Assembly (NCBI RefSeq): GCF_040412425.1
Contig: NC_089794.1
Span: forward strand, 15,955,103-16,019,102
Source: Macrobrachium rosenbergii
Lineage: Eukaryota; Arthropoda; Malacostraca; Decapoda; Palaemonidae
Length of the DNA stretch: 64,000 nucleotides
Direction: 5' to 3'
Shown: positions 23,923 to 38,191 of the stretch, one piece after another
Layout: each line of letters opens with the position of its first letter
Position numbering within the stretch: position 1 is the first letter of the stretch
Program-made: the position numbers and the translations under genes
Notes under the pieces: generated by a model
The model's input: only the letters and a program-made list of their open reading frames with translations
Told to the model about the DNA's origin: nothing
Database searches by the model: none

Positions 23923-26900
23923 CTGTTAAAAAATAAAGAATGTTTAACATCTAATGCAAAAGACACTGCATAAGTTAACATCCAACATCATAAAGTGCAT
24001 CTAAAATATTTCACAAATGTGTATGCCAGCACTAATTTATACAATGAAGTCTACATCACAACATCAATACTTTTGAACTTAGATTGTTCCAAAATCTAAG
24101 GCATAACAATGATAACCTGAACAGATTCTTATAAAAGCATGAGTGACAGCATCAAAAATTTCAGTGATGTGGCAGTTACCAAACAGCCCAATACTTATAA
24201 GCAATGAAAATAAAAGAGGAAAAAAAACGTATGACACACCTGCAATAACATGACCTCTTTGTCATTCTTACCTGCTGGTTTCTTTGATGACTGAAGTCTC
24301 CTCTTCTTAAGTGATCTTGCAGTTGACACTGGCACATCTTGTCCTTCAATCAAGGTTTTGATATATGTGAATTTATATAACCAGCCCTCTTTACAAACAA
24401 TTCACTTCTACATGGAAATTAATGCAAAATGTTCTTATCACATTTCAGACATATTATTACATGTTAACATGTTAACACAAAATTATATATTTGTGTTGTC
24501 CACTATAGTTGGGATACGTCTAATTTATTCAAATGGCATTTTAGACAAATAATAATGCTTGCTAACTCTGCACAAAATAATTATATTTATCCATGTTCAT
24601 TCATGTAATTACAGCGATACTGTACCCTAAGTTACCAATGCAATCACTATATTTCTTTTAAAATACAACCACAAAAGAAACAAAATTAAATGGAAGGTTC
24701 AAGTATAACATTCATGACAGTGTCTTACTTTTAAAATTCATGAAGAAGTTCTCCATTTGACCAGCCTTGAGCAACTTGTGTAATTCTGCTACATGGGAGT
24801 TTTCTTCACTGCCATCATGGAATCTTCTTAAGGCCAAGACTAAGTGAAGACGAATCTGGGAAATGTATATTATTTTACAGTAAATCTGGGTTCAAAACTA
24901 AAAGAAAAGCTTTATATTAAGGTTTATATAAAACAATTTCAAAAGCCATTTGCCTACTGAAGCCTCGCAATAAGATAATGAGGGGTGGATACTGAAACAA
25001 GGTAAAATTGGATTGGGCACATGAAGCTGAGATTGAATGAAAGCTGTGAAGACCTTCTAATACTGCCTATAGTATCCCTTGGTAGGCATACTGTAGGTGG
25101 TACCAACTATACAGACAAAACAGATGTAACCAGTTACAACAAATGCAATAGCTTCCCTCAAGTACCACTTGTACCTCATGTTGTTACAAATATGGTGATT
25201 GCACTGCCTGGTGCAAAGTGGTACTGAAGAAAAATAACCAATCCTATACTGTACATGTCTTAACAGACTTACTGAATCCTTCGGTACTGTACATTCATGT
25301 GTAGTTCCAATGTAAGTTTTCCCTGTTTAGAAATTAAAAGTTCACTGTATATGAGAATATGCCTTGACTTATAAACCCCAATATCCAACTTTGTGTATTT
25401 CACAACTCTAAGTGTTGCAATATTATCAGTCTGTTTAACCTTCTTTATGGAATATTACCATTAAATAAACCATGTCTCCCCAACCACAGAAAAATTAGTT
25501 GTAGCAGCAGGAAGAGGCAGAGAAGTATAGATTTAGAGACTGAAATAAATTTATTAATCAACACCAAGGTGTAAAATCATGAGCCATGTATAAAAAATAT
25601 GTACTATATTCACAATGTATTTTTATATCATGTACAGTATATATAACACTGAATGATGTTAACCTAATGAACTTAGATATCATCTTGCCATATACATTAG
25701 CTATAATATAGCGTTGTATGTGTAAAGAATCCAGGCTATTTACTCAATATACTGTAGGTACACTACATTATCCTGTGTACCCAACAATGCGCTCGTACAA
25801 CGACAAAATCACATCACATCTCATTTCACAGAATGAATTGAGGACATCATGAGAATCATAAATGTACAAATGAATGAGGAAAGCTGTGATTATTGATAAA
25901 TAAAAAAATATGTAAAATTTCTATTAAAATTTTCATTAATTACACAACACCTTTCATGACAGTTCCCATCACCCCATCAATGAATATACATATATGTATA
26001 AACATTTAAATAAGAGCTGCTCACATTTCTAAAAACTTAATGAGAGGTACTTTTTACATTGTGCTTTTTTGTTTGCAGTTTTATATGATGTGAAATTCTA
26101 AAAAATTAATTACCTACAGTATTTTTACATGAACTACTCTGAAATGACATGACATATATCTAAGTGTCTACTTAATGCAAAGTTACTTGGCAAAATTTTC
26201 TTCGGGCCAGCCCTAGGAGAGCTGTTAATCAGCTCAGTGGTCTGGTAAAACTAAGGTATACTTTTCCAGACTGGCCACCTTACGGTAGACTGAATAAGAC
26301 TCAAATCTTTAAAGAAAAAATAAAAACAGCTTGTGGAGTGGGCTTTGAATTAATCTGTGGCCTTGAAAAAAAGCCAAGATCTAAATTACTGGAGAGAACA
26401 GTCCTCAGCCCACCTATACAGATAAGGAATATTGGGGATAATTTTATCACAAACTACCAAGGTAACTACTTAACAAGTTTCATTAAAATCATAAAAATTA
26501 CTGAAAATATGTTGATCTTTAACCGTCCCTGTGATCTTAAAATAGACCAAGGTCAAAAACATTTTGAAAATCTGATTAACAATTTTCAGGTGCCTGTCAA
26601 CCAAGTTTCATCAAAATCAGTGATTATTTAAAACTGCCTTTGACTGAAAATTGGTCAAATTCTGAAGATCAAAATCTCTCAACAAAAATTCCTGTGATAT
26701 AATGAAACATGACAACATTTTTCGTTAATTTGTATTTTTCATAGCTAACAAAACTGCAGTCTTAACATACGGATAAATTCTTCTACCGCAAGCTCGAAAA
26801 CAGTAAAAAATATATAAAACTACAGTGCAAGGAATTGGTGGCATCAGGTTTCAGCCAGCAGGATTTTACCTTTAAACTGACTGTGACCTCAGAAAAATAG

Positions 26901-27147
26901 GTCGAATTCTGAAGACCAAAATCTCTCACTAAAAGTTCCTGTGATATAACAAAACATAAACTTTTACCTTTAAACTTTAGAAAAATAAACTTTTACCTTT
27001 AAACTTTAGAAAAATAGGTCAAGGTCAAAATGCTTCAGGAAAATAACTGTCAACCCACAAGATGCCTAGGTACCAAGTTCCATTGAAATTTGAGAAAAGA
27101 CACGAGGAAGGAGACTAAGAACAACACGTTAAGAAAGAGGCAAATGG

Positions 27148-27190
<43 letters not shown>

Positions 27191-30100
27191 AGCAACACAG
27201 TATTTCATTACACTTTGGGAAATCTCAATCATGACTAACCTGTCTCGTTCTAGGAATAACTTTAAGGAGCTTCTTTGTCCTAATATGAGATTGGATTTGA
27301 TTTATAAGCTCTGGTATCATTTTCTTTTCATCAGTACATACATTATCTTGGAACATTTCCTCTGCTACCTTGCAGGCTACTTCAAACACAACACTCGTGG
27401 CCTCAGTGCTCAGTGGCATCACACCTGGAAACATCAAGTACAGCTTGTTGAAAGGGTTTCTTATGTGAGACTCAGTTTGATTTGAGAGAAAATATCTTAT
27501 GAATATCATATGAACAGTTTTGCCAAGTATGGAATTACTAAGTCAAGGCCCTCCCACTGAGATGGTATACAATTTGACAAGAGCAGAGAACACTCATGTT
27601 TAGTGTTTTCTCTCTCTTCTTCTCTCTTTCCCACCCTTCCCTAACAGCAACCCACACAATCAACTAACAGCTGGGTACCTAATTTACTGCTGAAGTCAAC
27701 AGAGGCATACTGGTTTTAGGGGAATACACCTATTTGTCCCACCTCATCCAGCCCAAAAATAGAATGCTTATTTATGACTTATATAACCAATATTTCTAAG
27801 AGTGAAGCCAAGGGGACCTACAGAGAATAAAGGATATTCTGGAGATGTGCAACTACAAAATGTTGAAAGTCATGACTAGAGTTCTTTGGGAGAATCATAC
27901 AAGAGACAAAAGGGTAACAGAAAGATATGGGAATTAAAGCAGGGAATACAGAAGAGAGAGGAGAGAATTTGTCAGACGGATAACACTGTAACAAAAAACC
28001 TAAAGTAAAAACATTTATGATCATAATCATATTAGCTTCCGTAAATGAATAAAAAAAATAAAACATGGAATTATGAACATTTATGAACATGAGTAGAAGA
28101 ATTTACCTGATGTCCAACTTAAAGAAAGCTTTCTCCTTAACTGCACCACCTTTTCAAGAATTTCAAGGTAAGGAGCACCAGTTGGATTGCAAGACTTCCT
28201 ATTCGAATCTGTTTCAGCCCAGAGCTTTGACGTTCTTGTTCGATACTGGGTGATAAGTGTCTTGAAATGGTCATGAATTTGTTCTTTTGTATATCTGTAA
28301 AGAAACTTTACTGAGAATTGCAGCTAATTTCAAATACAATACAGTCACTTACAAACATTCAGAGATATGAACAGACAAGTTAAAACTTTGTTTTGAGCAC
28401 TCTCCTTTGCCATCTTTAAGTTAAAATTTTACTCTGCATACCCATTCTGCTACCAAGAATTTTTGCAAAGAGCACAACACAAGGAAGAAGAAGAACCTCT
28501 TCCTTTAACCCCTTCCCTGATTATCCCGAGTATCCTCGTGGTTAAGTAGCATGTATTCTTACAATCATGGGAATACTCATTCATACTTGCAAAATATTCC
28601 TACTTATTTCTATCTTCCCAATTTAAGTAATTCTTTGATGAATTACATTTCTATATTTCCTCTCCACAAATGAAACATTTAGTATGTATTTTTGTCAACA
28701 GATGGCGGTGCGCACTGTTTACTTTATGCTCTTCCAATGTCAGACACTGCTCCTGCAAAAATCTCTCCAAGTTCATAACTTTCAAAGCATAGAAAAATAC
28801 TAAATTTTGAATGCTGCATGAACCTAAATTTTATTTTCTTCTTTTTACTTTTCCAACATCCAAAGTAATTCTTTATAATATTGCATGATTTAAAAACAGA
28901 GTGAAAATAGTATAATCTATGATTCCCCAGTTAACTCAGGAATGTAAAGATCAACAAAAATTATGCACTACATATTAAAAACCAACTTACGAACAATTTA
29001 AGATATGAACAGCTGTCTGGAACATAACTTGTTCATAAGTTCGGTAGTGGCTGTACACTACTATCAACATGACTATATAAGGTTAATTATTACCATTGTG
29101 GTTTTCTTAAGATAATACAGACAGGTTATTCTAAGAGCTTACATAATGTGGTGGACAGCAAAGTGCAAAAGTTAAAGTCGCTTTTAAATATAACCCTGCC
29201 ACTAGCAGAGTTCTAATGGCAGGCACCTGGATTTGCCAGACATGCCTTGCTAACTTTTATGTTAGGGATGTTACACATTTTTCATTTAAACATCCTTGGA
29301 GACAGATTTCCACAGTTAATCACTACAACATTTCTGTACTTCACAGACACACTTTGCACAACTGAAAACAAATTACTATTACCAACAGAAGTCTCTTCAT
29401 GCATATGCATAGTTCCCTGTTACTCTGGGAGCCTGGGGTTCCTTGATTATTCTTGTCCTCGTTCTTTTCAGATTGAACAGGTCACATCAGTCAATTCTGG
29501 GGCATTTCGCAACTCAGACCATCCCAAATAAACTGTCATTTGGACTTTATATGACTAATGGGTTCAGAATGAAACAATTTCTTTAAAACATTGTTTTCAT
29601 AGAATCTAAGCACCCATACAACATGCCCTTCCACCAACTCCACTGACTTTGCATCTAACAGACCGGATAACACAAAAAGTGAGGTAGTTACCTACTATGC
29701 TACAAACATCAACTGTATGAGAAACAGATTTGCATTTAAAAAAAAAAATCTTTTAAGACATTAGGTGCTTCAATACACGTACAATTAATCAACTAATAGT
29801 TTCCTTTTTGTAATACAAGCACTCACCCATATCCCAATTCTTGCATATTATCCCTAATTTTTGCAAAAACTTCTCCTGCTGAATGGCTTGCCACAGATGC
29901 CTGGTGTTGCAAGTACAATTCTAACAGATGCTTGACAGCTTCATGGCTCCAGTACATCACCTCTACATCTATAAATAGCAGAAAACTAGCTTGAGCTCCT
30001 AACTTATCGTGTATATTGACACAAAATATTTCCCTACTAGAGTAAGGAAATATTATGTAATGTCCAGGCATATATTTTATGCAATAAGTAAATTGCAACC

Positions 30101-33100
30101 ATACAGGAGCCTAACACATAATGACTTAAGGTTCTCTTTACATTATAAAAATAAATGAAATAAAAATATATGAAAAGATGAATACTGTATTTCATAAAAC
30201 TATAGTACTTTACATAATGATCAACTGTCCAAGAATAAAACTGCTTAAAAAAAATGAAGACATTAAAAAATGTGAAAATTCTCTTACAATATCTCTATCC
30301 AACAACAGATTTAACTCATACCTCCGGTAAACTTTGAAACATCAGGACTGTAGCATACTGCTTCTTCAGTTTCTTTGACTTTCCGCATCTCTTCGCGGAA
30401 CGGAAACGCATTACCCTGTGAGTACCCCATTCGGAGGAGACCAATGTGTACTGCAATCTGTTGATAAAAATAATGTCCTTTGAAATGCTTGTCCCAAAAA
30501 TATATACCTTTGCCTCTAAAAAAAAAAATTGGGGATTACAAGGGCTACTTCTGTAAGACTGAGTTACTCAGAAGCGACTTTTCTGCATAACTACAGCAAC
30601 CAAACTGAAAGCAAACCTGTCAGTGAAGTTTACCAAAAAGGAAAATCTTGACATTCAAAAATGAAAGTAAGAAACTGATGATGACTGACACAAGAATTAA
30701 TTCACGTGAGAAGGATCTTCACTGTCTATTTACATTAAAACAAAGTGTCCATCCACTTCATACCATAAGCAGATGATCAGATGATACAGTCCTAACAAAT
30801 GCCATGAATTTTGCAGTTGTGATGCTCTTGGGGTTCCAGAGCTAAGCCATCACCTATGGTCTAAGCAGGACTTGACTCCATGCACTGATCACCCTTTTAC
30901 CTACCTCTGGCACATCACGTTTTGGAAAACCAGAAGCTGTGTAAGCTTTTGCCACCTGCAACCAAAGATCACTAGCATGATGGCTGACATTCTGATTCAC
31001 ATGAGCTTCAAGAACATCTGGATAAATCTCAAGTAATGCTCTTGATTCTTCTGAAGACCATAACTGTTGACTTGCTTCTGTACAAGTGAAAGAAGACAAA
31101 AATAATTGTAAAAATGAATTCAACTTCTGTACACACAAAGTTCTTAAAAGTACACAAACCATTTCCAAACATATCTTTTACCAAAAGCAACCTTAACAAA
31201 AAATTGTCTCTTTTTCTTATATACAATACAATGCACTTATAAAGAATAAATGAGACTTGTGGTTTAGTATATGAACAACAGATCTGCAAAATAAGAAATA
31301 AAATACCCATTGAAAAGGTAATAAATTATATTAAAATATTTCAAAACAAGAAAAAGGTAAAGTACTGTACAGTATTCCAATTTTTACTTTTCATCCATTT
31401 CCTTTCTATTATTAATGCCATGCTATATGTTTCAATTTTTTCCAACTACAATCCTTTGCACAAGAACAAATCCTTGAGGTTTACTCTGTGGGAACTTTTG
31501 GGTTGTATTCAAAAACCAATCTTCTAGACCAACCTTTCGCAAAAATTTCACAGCTTCTCCAACAACTACGCCTTTAACTGTATGACAGTCATGAGATTGC
31601 ACTCTTGACAATGATAATTCTCTCATGGGTTCAAGAACTAAACTGTCAGGTTAACCATGTGAGTCATGAGATTTGAATGTTTACAATGATAATTCTCTCA
31701 CAGATTCCATTACTAAGCCATTGGGTTAACAACACAGCAATCAAGAGACTACATTCTACAATGATAATTTACTCTAGCTTTTGGCATTAACATCACATGA
31801 CTATATGCCGATCATAATATTAGTATCTTCACAATAATATTTCTCTCATGAATTTAAGCATTAAACCTATGGTAACCATTTGACAATACAGTAATAAATT
31901 ACCTCAGGAACTGTCCAAAAAACAAAATAAAAGTAATTAAAGACAGTGAGTTAATAGTTAACATCTGAGAATCACTAATCAAAATTTAGTACTTACGAAG
32001 CCTCAAGCGAAATTTCCTTCTCATCCTCATGTCAACTGTCCTTGACGTTTGAACATGAGGCCATCGTCCATGAGTCCCATATATTTCCGAGAGTTCACGA
32101 TAGTATGAGACATCCCGACGAATGGCTCCTGGCAAGCTGTTATGTAGCTGGGTTTTTTCAAAACCCTTGATGATTCCATTCAAAATTTCCTTTAGTTTGC
32201 TGGTTGAGTATTCGTAGCCTTCCTCATGCAACTTCTGCAGGTAAGAACAGAACTACATAAACTGAAAAACTTTGCCATATAAACTAAAACACTAGTATTT
32301 CTCTTCATTGTATCTGCTTCTTTTATCTTTTATGTTTGGAAATTCTATTCTTTGAAAACTTGCTTTGCAAGTTAATAGCATTTTAATTTTGTTCAATATG
32401 AATCTTTGCACATTTAAAACACAATAATATTAAACTGACACATTGAGATATAATGCAGGACTCTTCAGAGAGGAAGTGAATGTAAAAATTATTTAAAACT
32501 GGTTCAATTCTGCTTATGTGGCAGAGTATGAATATTTATTTAAGAAGAGATGAATGAAACTACAAAAAATCAACATCTATAAAAGACTAAAAAATTCAAG
32601 GGGTTTTAATTCTGTTAAGTCCAAGAAAGCAAACAAAACATAGGAACTTATTGGCCAACCAGTCTGGAACAGGGGTTTTACATACTAAACTGTTTCAGGA
32701 GCTGGTAATTTAAGGCAAAAAAATCACCCATATTACAGAATTAAATTTGCCTCAACAGTTAGCTTTGGTGCTTGCTCAAGCAGATGAGGATCAAAAAGTC
32801 AGGCACCAAAGCATGTCTCTTAACATCGGAGTTTACTGTATTTAAGTACCGCTTCTGCTTGCTCTCTTACTTCTGCTAATACAATGATGCAATATTAATG
32901 AGAGACAGAGCAAGGCAGGGAGTTCCACCCCTCTAGGTAATGGCATGAAAAGTGGCTGACATGGCAAACTCCAAAATTATCAATGAATTCATCAGTACTA
33001 TACAATATATCCAATAATCATTCTTGTATTTCCCAGATATAAGGTTTTCACATCTCTTTCCCCTGATTATTGCAGTCTATATCCTTCAAGAAGTTGCTCA

Positions 33101-36100
33101 ACCTTTTTTTTTATCAAGGTTCTCAAGAGGTTGCTCAATCTTTTTTTATCATCAAGGTTAAATTACAATCTATATCTTTTACCTTATTTTCTGTTGGCCT
33201 AAGCTACAAAAGGATATTTGTTTGTTGCACCATGACCTCTGCCTTAAAAGGAAAATAAACATGCAATTCATTTGAACCTACCTGCTTGATTTCATCCCAG
33301 ACTTCAGTATTCTTCACTCTGGTGTCCATAAACTGGTCTATGTGATCTTTGTATGCTTGCAAAAGAACCTTTATTCCATTGGTGGGGAAACGCTCTGCAA
33401 AATGAGAAAAAGAAATATGCCCATAAGAGAAATCTTTCACATGAACATGGAACTACAGTATGTCTATGTAGACCAGAAAATGTACAAAAAATAAGATTCG
33501 GTTTAAACGTTCCATAAATGTAACACGAAATATCACAGTATCATTCATGGGTTGGTAAAAGGTGGTAACTGCCAGGTATCATACAGCCCCCAGTAAGCAA
33601 TATGGCTCCTATGACACATAACTCATTTAAATCTCAATAGAGGCTTCACCAGTAAAATCTCAAACACCTTACATAAACTGCATCTCACACATCAATTCCT
33701 GAATACCATGACCAGTTTGTTTCAGCACTTATGCCAATCTATAAAGCCAGTAGTTATATTAGCTATGAAAAATAATTCAACCAGACCACAGAATTATGTA
33801 AATTTTCATAATTGAATTTATTATTTGAATACTTACCTACTGTTAGAGAGCTTATATCTCCTTGCCGATTGATGCAGAGATATAAGCTATCTTTAACAGT
33901 AGGTAAGATTCATCCCAAATAAATAGGTTTCACATTTTTGGCTTATCAAATTTACCTAGATACAAGTTTTATTCTCCAACTTAAAACCCCAAAAATTAAA
34001 GCATTTCCAAAGCACAAACATCATACAGTTACATACCAAAAGACTGATAAAAGTACTGCTAAGCTAACTATATCCATATCTCAAAAAATGCAAGAAAGGG
34101 AAATATCTCATGACTGATGAAGAAAAACATAAGTCTAAAATGAACAAAGTAACTTACAGTCGTAACTTGCACAGTTACAGCAACAACTGAAAAGAGCTGA
34201 ATTTCCCTGACTGTTGGTACTTTTCCAGGCCTCCTAATCCACTGATATGCCACACAGTTACAAATGATAGTCCCCTTACCATAAAAATAAAAATAAAAGT
34301 ACACCCAACTTCATGCTCCTTTCATATGTGAATCTACATTCAGATAAATCACGAACCCAACACACCATACTCACCCATTTTCACAGACCGTCCTTTCACC
34401 TTTTCGTATATCTGTCTTCGCTTGGGTACGTAGTTAAGAATTTTTTCCAGGTCATCTTTATATGCAACGGACTGAGGTTCAACATTTGGCAAAGCATTAT
34501 GATCCACCATTGTCTTGTAAAGAGTGACCATGTTTCTCCATCTAGCTTCTACCATATCAATTGAAAATCTGCAGCAAAAATATAAATATCCTTAAAAATA
34601 TCTGCAATAAAACTGGTTCCTCATGAAGCATAATACAAGTTAAACTCCAAAAAAGATAAACATTTCTGTAGGTACTAGCTAGAATAATTCTACACATTAA
34701 ATAAAAAATGCAGAAAAGATTACTTATCAAGAAACAGAGACCAACTCCATATTTCTGTGCAGATATCACAAAATATATACCTATTACTGCACATTCTCAA
34801 TACTTTCAATTTAACACAGACAAAAGATAATGCCAAGCTAAGCCCTAGTACCTAAAGTAATTTTTCATATATGCAACTTCGAAAAATTGTAAACAAAGAC
34901 TCACCTATGTCCCTCATCATTCAAAGCTGATGTGATCCTTTCCCATCCCACATATCCTATTCTAAGGATCTTTTTTTTCTGGTTCTCCAGACTCAACTGA
35001 TGCATCTGCTTTAGAAAACACTCTGTTGACTCTTTGTCCCAGTCCCCTGTGAAGAGACAAATAGTCTTAGCATTGTATTGTACCTTAAGCAGCCACTGTG
35101 ACTGTTCCTGCCACTAAGGTATGGCAAATGTTAAAGAAAATTAATATAACTTTTCTGCCACTAAGGCATGGCAAATGTTAAAGAAAATTAATATAATATT
35201 ATGTACTTAAGCTATGCACTTTCTGGGTTTGTCTAGATACAACAGATATCTATAGCCCTCAGTCAAAATCTATTTTTAGTGCCTTCAATCTTTACTAAGT
35301 AACTGCAGGCAGTAATGTTTATGGACGATACATTTTAAGAATAAAGCATTTTATGTGACATGAAAGAAACTTCAGTTTTCAATTCTTAATAGCATTCTAA
35401 GTTCCCTAAAAACTTCCTGAATAGTTTCAGTTAATGAACCTGGATAAAATGCACAAAAAACCAATATTCAATCAGAGGGGTAAAAATTTTCATATGTCAC
35501 TACTCCCAGCGTTCTTTTTTCCATCACAGTAAATATAAAAGATGTACATATACACACAAAACCAAAGTTCTCTGCAGTACCTCTTCAGTCCCCCACTGCA
35601 TTGCTTTCAACCTTTTATGTTTCACCTATTTCCTCTGTTCACCTGCTTCATAGCTGATCAAGTCTTCAACTTCAGTCAAAAACAAATTCTTTGGGTGACC
35701 TCTACAACAACCAGACTACGTGACTTTGTGGACTCATCAAACCACTTTACAATTATCATAACGTTACATCTGCATGAGGGTCACTAACTATAATTAGCAA
35801 CAAACTGTGATCACAACACTTACCAAACAGTTCATTCATTTCATCAAAATACTCGCACTTCTTCTTGATTTCATGGGCATCATTGTAATCTACAGTCCAT
35901 CTGTACTTCTGCAGAACTTCCCTCCATCTCATACGTAGCTAGGAAGGTGAAAAGTAGAACTAAAGAGTAAATTTCTGAATACTATTCACATTCAGAAACA
36001 TATCCCTTACTCCAAATAAGCTAAATGCCCTATACCTAGTTAGTAAAACAAATTAATCTGCTGTACAGGTACCTGTATATTATTCAATATTATAGTTCCA

Positions 36101-38112
36101 CCAAATTCGTGAGCTGCATGTCTATGCTCAAAGGGCTGGCCCAAAAAATTTGCTCTCATATATACATGAAACTTAAGCAAGAAAAGTTAAAGAAGTTGGA
36201 CAGAAGAGTGGAAAGAGACCAGTTGATGAGAAAAAAAAAGAGTTATGCAACTCTGAGCCATAACAAAAATAATCTACAAATATTTTTCATGTAAGTTATA
36301 ACTGCTGACCTGTATACAACAAACAGCCCACAAACAGTGATAAGGCATAAGTAGAACAATGGAGTGCACTTCAGGTAAAAGTATGAGCCTTAAACCAACC
36401 AAAAAACTAGTAATTACAAAAACATTCATGATTCACAATAATATAGTCTTCTTGAATGTTCTCAAAACAATGCTTTCAAAGCCATAAGCACAATGTATTA
36501 GCTCCACCAGTTACAAGCAATTTTTAGTCATGTTTTTATCTCCCACCTTCCGTATATCTTCTAACACATGATAAGCGTGGCGATGTTGCCTTGAAAAGTC
36601 ATTTGGCTTCTCATCACTAGCTTTTCTACATCATTTTACCAGTCTTCATTTTCTTTACTTTCCATAAGATCCATTTGGTCTCTTTTCTACTTCAGCTGTC
36701 CAACTACTCATCTGCTTACCACTTTTCAACTCTCATTTAAGAGCATCTTTATCACTGCTGGCTTAAAATCCCGCTTGGTTTCAGTAAGTTTTAAAAAATG
36801 GAATGTCCAATAGTAAAGTAACAGTAAAAGTGTAGTGTAATTATTATATTATAGATGAAAAATCTTCTTAATTCATTTGTTCATGTCTAGATATGTTGAC
36901 ACAGCAATCGTATACAAATTTCTATATCTCTCTCTCAGTGGTTTACTGAAGGTTTTAAAAACTTATGTTTCATTTGGAACTCCTTTGCACAGCATGGATA
37001 CACTAGAAAAAATTATAAAACTCTAGAGATTACTCACTGACAATTAACCAGCAAAACATAACAACAGCTATAATATTCGACTCTGGTAGGCAGGGTAAGA
37101 GAGTGTGTGTGTTCTCAATACACATGTATGTATATACAGTCTCTGTGGATTAGTTGGATTTGATGATACAGTGCATCTTAACCCTTAATGCTCAGTAACA
37201 TCAACAGGTCTAGAGTAAAATACTTCTTTTGCTAAATTCTTCTCAGATTTTATGGGTTTTTTCAAAGAAAACATGTTTTTAAAACATGACTTATTTTATA
37301 TGCAGTTACACTTTATTTTTCTAACTCAAAGTTAGGCAAGAATTTTGGGTAGTTTAACATATGCTAAGCATATTACAGTGCTATGCTTTACCTGTATAAA
37401 TTTACAATCCATGTATTAGTTCAAATAAGAGGGAGGTTACAACATATATTTCCTCAAACTAAAAACATCTGCAGCCCTTCATCAGGGCTTACTCTGGAAC
37501 TCCTTCAAGCATGGTTTTTGCAGACATGTTGACACACATTTTCATCCTGGAAAAGTTTCTTTATACATTTCCTATTCAGAGTCAGTGCTTATATGAGTAT
37601 GCATATCCAAAAGCACTGTGAAACTGATAAGATGTTTTTGCTGGCTTGATCTTAAAGAATAACAGTATTACTGTATACAGTGTATAGTTTATTGAGACCA
37701 AAGATTCATGTTTCTACATTCACACAGGTCTTGTCAAGAAAATTTATTTCAAATAAAAGGTAGTTATTACGAGGTGAAGTTTTAGAAACTGGCAGGTAAG
37801 TAAGGAAAGACCACGAGGTCCAGATGAAAAGCAATTGACCACAAGTCAATAACTAACCTGCAAAACTGTAAAAGTGTATCCGGCCGTTTCCATTTCTTGG
37901 TGTATATTTTCCCAATGAATCAGTCTTCTCTCAGCTCTTGTAGGCAACAAGAAGTGACTCTTTGGATACTTCTGAATCAGATGAATCAGCAACTTCGTTG
38001 AACGTTCATCCCAGTCCCCTGAAGTTCATACAAGAAACAAGTAATGATACTGGGACACACTCAGTTTCTATTTTATATGAAAATACATTTATATACAAAA
38101 GACTTTAAGGGA

Positions 38113-38191
<79 letters not shown>

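Noticed and set aside
23139..23973. Plus-strand open frames of 67-121 codons
   Set aside because: They lie wholly inside the large last exon of the Myb/SANT-like gene, in antisense frames.
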